The notes beneath the pieces were generated by a model that was given only the letters and a program-made list of their open reading frames with translations, made no database searches and was not told where the DNA came from. A stretch of DNA of 64,000 nucleotides from Symbiodinium natans (taxonomy: Eukaryota > Sar > Dinophyceae > Suessiales > Symbiodiniaceae): NCBI GenBank assembly GCA_905221605.1, contig CAJNDS010002298.1, positions 409,960-473,959 on the forward strand, given 5' to 3'. How positions within the stretch are numbered: position 1 is the stretch's first letter; each line of letters opens with the position of its first letter. A program made the position numbers and the translations under genes. Shown piece after piece: positions 63,861 to 64,000 of the stretch.

Positions 63861-64000
63861 TGAGTAGGTATTCATTCCAGTCCAAAAGTGACTACAGGTG
63901 GGTTTCGGGTTTAGTGTTTAGTGACCCAGACACCCTATGGCCCGAAGGTTGGCACTTACCTAGCTCAATCGTCAGGACGTTGACTGGGATGAGCTAGACG

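Noticed and set aside
1-64000. tRNA or rRNA genes
   Set aside because: No tRNA arms (GGTTCGAATCC-like) or conserved rRNA segments were noticed on reading; a covariance-model scan would be needed to exclude them fully.

Overview
The window reads as nuclear DNA of a dinoflagellate, most like Symbiodiniaceae. All genes I can identify lie on the + strand. They are cut into exons of about 30-120 nt by introns that are often only 47-130 nt long. Donors are GT, GC or GA, and acceptors are nearly always AG followed by G. Degenerate TTTAGGG-type telomere-like repeats and many minisatellites fill the longer introns. No bacterial operon, rRNA, tRNA or CRISPR array was seen.

Positions 1-38,484 hold one giant gene, an axonemal inner-arm-type dynein heavy chain (DNAH3/7/12-like by eye). 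Its N-terminal tail starts before the window. Reading downstream I can follow the linker, AAA1, AAA2, AAA3, AAA4, the stalk with the microtubule-binding domain, AAA5, AAA6 and the C-terminal domain in the canonical order. Where I checked exon junctions, splicing restores family motifs exactly, so this looks like a working gene rather than a pseudogene. Three introns are long: 5.33-7.61 kb (telomere-like arrays plus an AT-rich island), about 14.4-17.9 kb (palindromic TAGGG-type repeats and a foldback element of about 230 bp), and 31.8-33.4 kb (a trinucleotide microsatellite). Two exons (792 and 492 nt) are far longer than the rest.

Positions 40,040 to about 42,889 carry a stand-alone, many-exon shikimate dehydrogenase (aromatic amino acid pathway). 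About 42.9-53.4 kb is poorly resolved. It contains plausible exons of unknown proteins, including a hydrophobic segment near 43.2 kb and a set of coiled-coil-like exons at 47.5-52.0 kb.

Positions 53,675-55,216 are an intact, intronless alanine aminotransferase gene, a strong contrast with its neighbours. It is followed by a many-exon Ldh_2-family NAD(P)-dependent 2-hydroxyacid (malate/lactate/ureidoglycolate-type) dehydrogenase at about 55.6-58.2 kb, with a 3' end I could not fix. The last 5 kb contain only weak candidate exons and degenerate telomere-like repeats. The three metabolic genes all concern amino-acid or organic-acid metabolism, but nothing in the sequence shows that they are co-regulated.
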